Assembly (NCBI RefSeq): GCF_016464425.1
Contig: NZ_JADDKQ010000009.1
Span: 124,001-188,000 of the forward strand
Origin: Actinotalea solisilvae
GTDB lineage: Bacteria > Actinomycetota > Actinomycetes > Actinomycetales > Cellulomonadaceae
DNA length: 64,000 bases
Direction of reading: 5' to 3'
This document shows, piece by piece, positions 63,729 through 64,000 of this stretch. The notes under the pieces are model-generated. The model saw nothing but the letters and a program-made list of their open reading frames with translations. It ran no database searches and was not told the DNA's origin. Both the position numbers and the translations under genes were made by a program. Every line of letters begins with the position of its first letter. Position 1 is the stretch's first letter.

Positions 63729-64000
63729 TCAGGCCGTGGCCGACTGCTCGCCGCGCAGCAGGGCGGCAGCGCGCGCCGCGCGCCCGCGCACGGCGGGGAG
63801 GTCGTCGCCGCTCACGGTGACGTGGCCGAGCTTGCGGCCCGGCCGCACCTCCTTGCCGTACAGGTGCACCTTGGCACCCGGGTCGGCCGCGAGGACGGCC
63901 GGGAGCGCGTCGGTGAGCCGGTCGAGCGAGCTGCCGAGCACGTTCGCCATCACCGACCAGGGCGTCCGCGCCGTCGTCTCGCCGAGCGGCAGGTCGAGGA
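63729..64000 (-). CDS. purK: N5-carboxyaminoimidazole ribonucleotide synthase (3' part only)
   Basis: About 90 C-terminal residues are visible; the gene continues past the right edge. The frame reads [25 protein letters not shown], then [23 protein letters not shown], both hallmarks of the PurK C-terminal domain (ATP-grasp). The enzyme makes N5-CAIR from AIR, ATP and bicarbonate. 40 bp separate its stop from purE. Confidence 0.93.
   Translation of the reverse strand, partial: LDLPLGETTARTPWSVMANVLGSSLDRLTDALPAVLAADPGAKVHLYGKEVRPGRKLGHVTVSGDDLPAVRGRAARAAALLRGEQSATA

Overview
The window is very GC-rich (about 74% by eye), uses GTG as a start codon about as often as ATG, has densely packed genes joined by ATGA or GTGA overlaps, and carries a WhiB-family regulator. 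This points to an actinomycete. The gene set (dTDP-rhamnose pathway, LCP ligases, WhiB, TIGR03089-type protein, manA, purE/purK) resembles Micrococcales such as Cellulomonadaceae or Promicromonosporaceae, but the genus is inference. From memory, the order whiB2 - manA - rmlD - LCP - purE/purK recalls the Mycobacterium tuberculosis Rv3255-Rv3276 neighbourhood, so this looks like the standard actinobacterial cell-wall locus with a large strain-specific glycan island inserted.

Left part (1-9.7 kb): a large membrane GT2 cut by the window edge, whiB with its own promoter and long leader, a DMT-like transporter, then a coupled run of PIG-V-like mannosyltransferase, DPM1-like GT2, YdjC/ChbG deacetylase and methyltransferase, followed by the TIGR03089 protein and manA. 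Next (9.7-17 kb) come two large divergent secreted proteins: a subtilase with FG-GAP motifs and a triple C-terminal repeat, and a PGRP-type amidase with four C-terminal repeats.

Glycan island (17-56 kb): all four dTDP-L-rhamnose genes are present but scattered (rmlA, rmlD, rmlC, rmlB). There are three PLP sugar aminotransferases that can each be matched to a hexapeptide acyltransferase, eight glycosyltransferases of the soluble GT2 or GT4 type (two with two catalytic domains), two large GT-C-like membrane proteins, two O-acyltransferases (a third lies at 59 kb), a flippase-like LPG_synthase_TM protein, and a Wzm/Wzt exporter whose Wzt has a C-terminal glycan-recognition extension. A methyltransferase with a C-terminal coiled coil lies immediately upstream of wzm. 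The picture is an ABC-exported, rhamnose- and aminosugar-containing, acylated cell-wall polysaccharide. Passengers include an Arr-type rifamycin ADP-ribosyltransferase, L-2-hydroxyglutarate oxidase, a small lipoprotein and a secreted lysozyme-like protein that carries the same repeat as the amidase.

Right part (56-64 kb): two LCP ligases, which would attach the polymer to peptidoglycan, an acyltransferase, a secreted CAP-domain protein with the same triple repeat as the subtilase, then purE and the 3' end of purK.

No initiating polyprenyl-phosphate sugar transferase, no Wzx/Wzy pair, no tRNA or rRNA, no insertion sequence and no CRISPR array were seen. The most interesting points are the three parallel aminosugar cassettes (one an LpxA/Gfo-Idh/aminotransferase triad in a Gram-positive), the WbdD/Wzt-like chain-termination arrangement, two repeat families shared by four secreted proteins that bracket the island, and recurrent TAGGnT -10 boxes, two of which are built on the TAG stop codon of the preceding gene.
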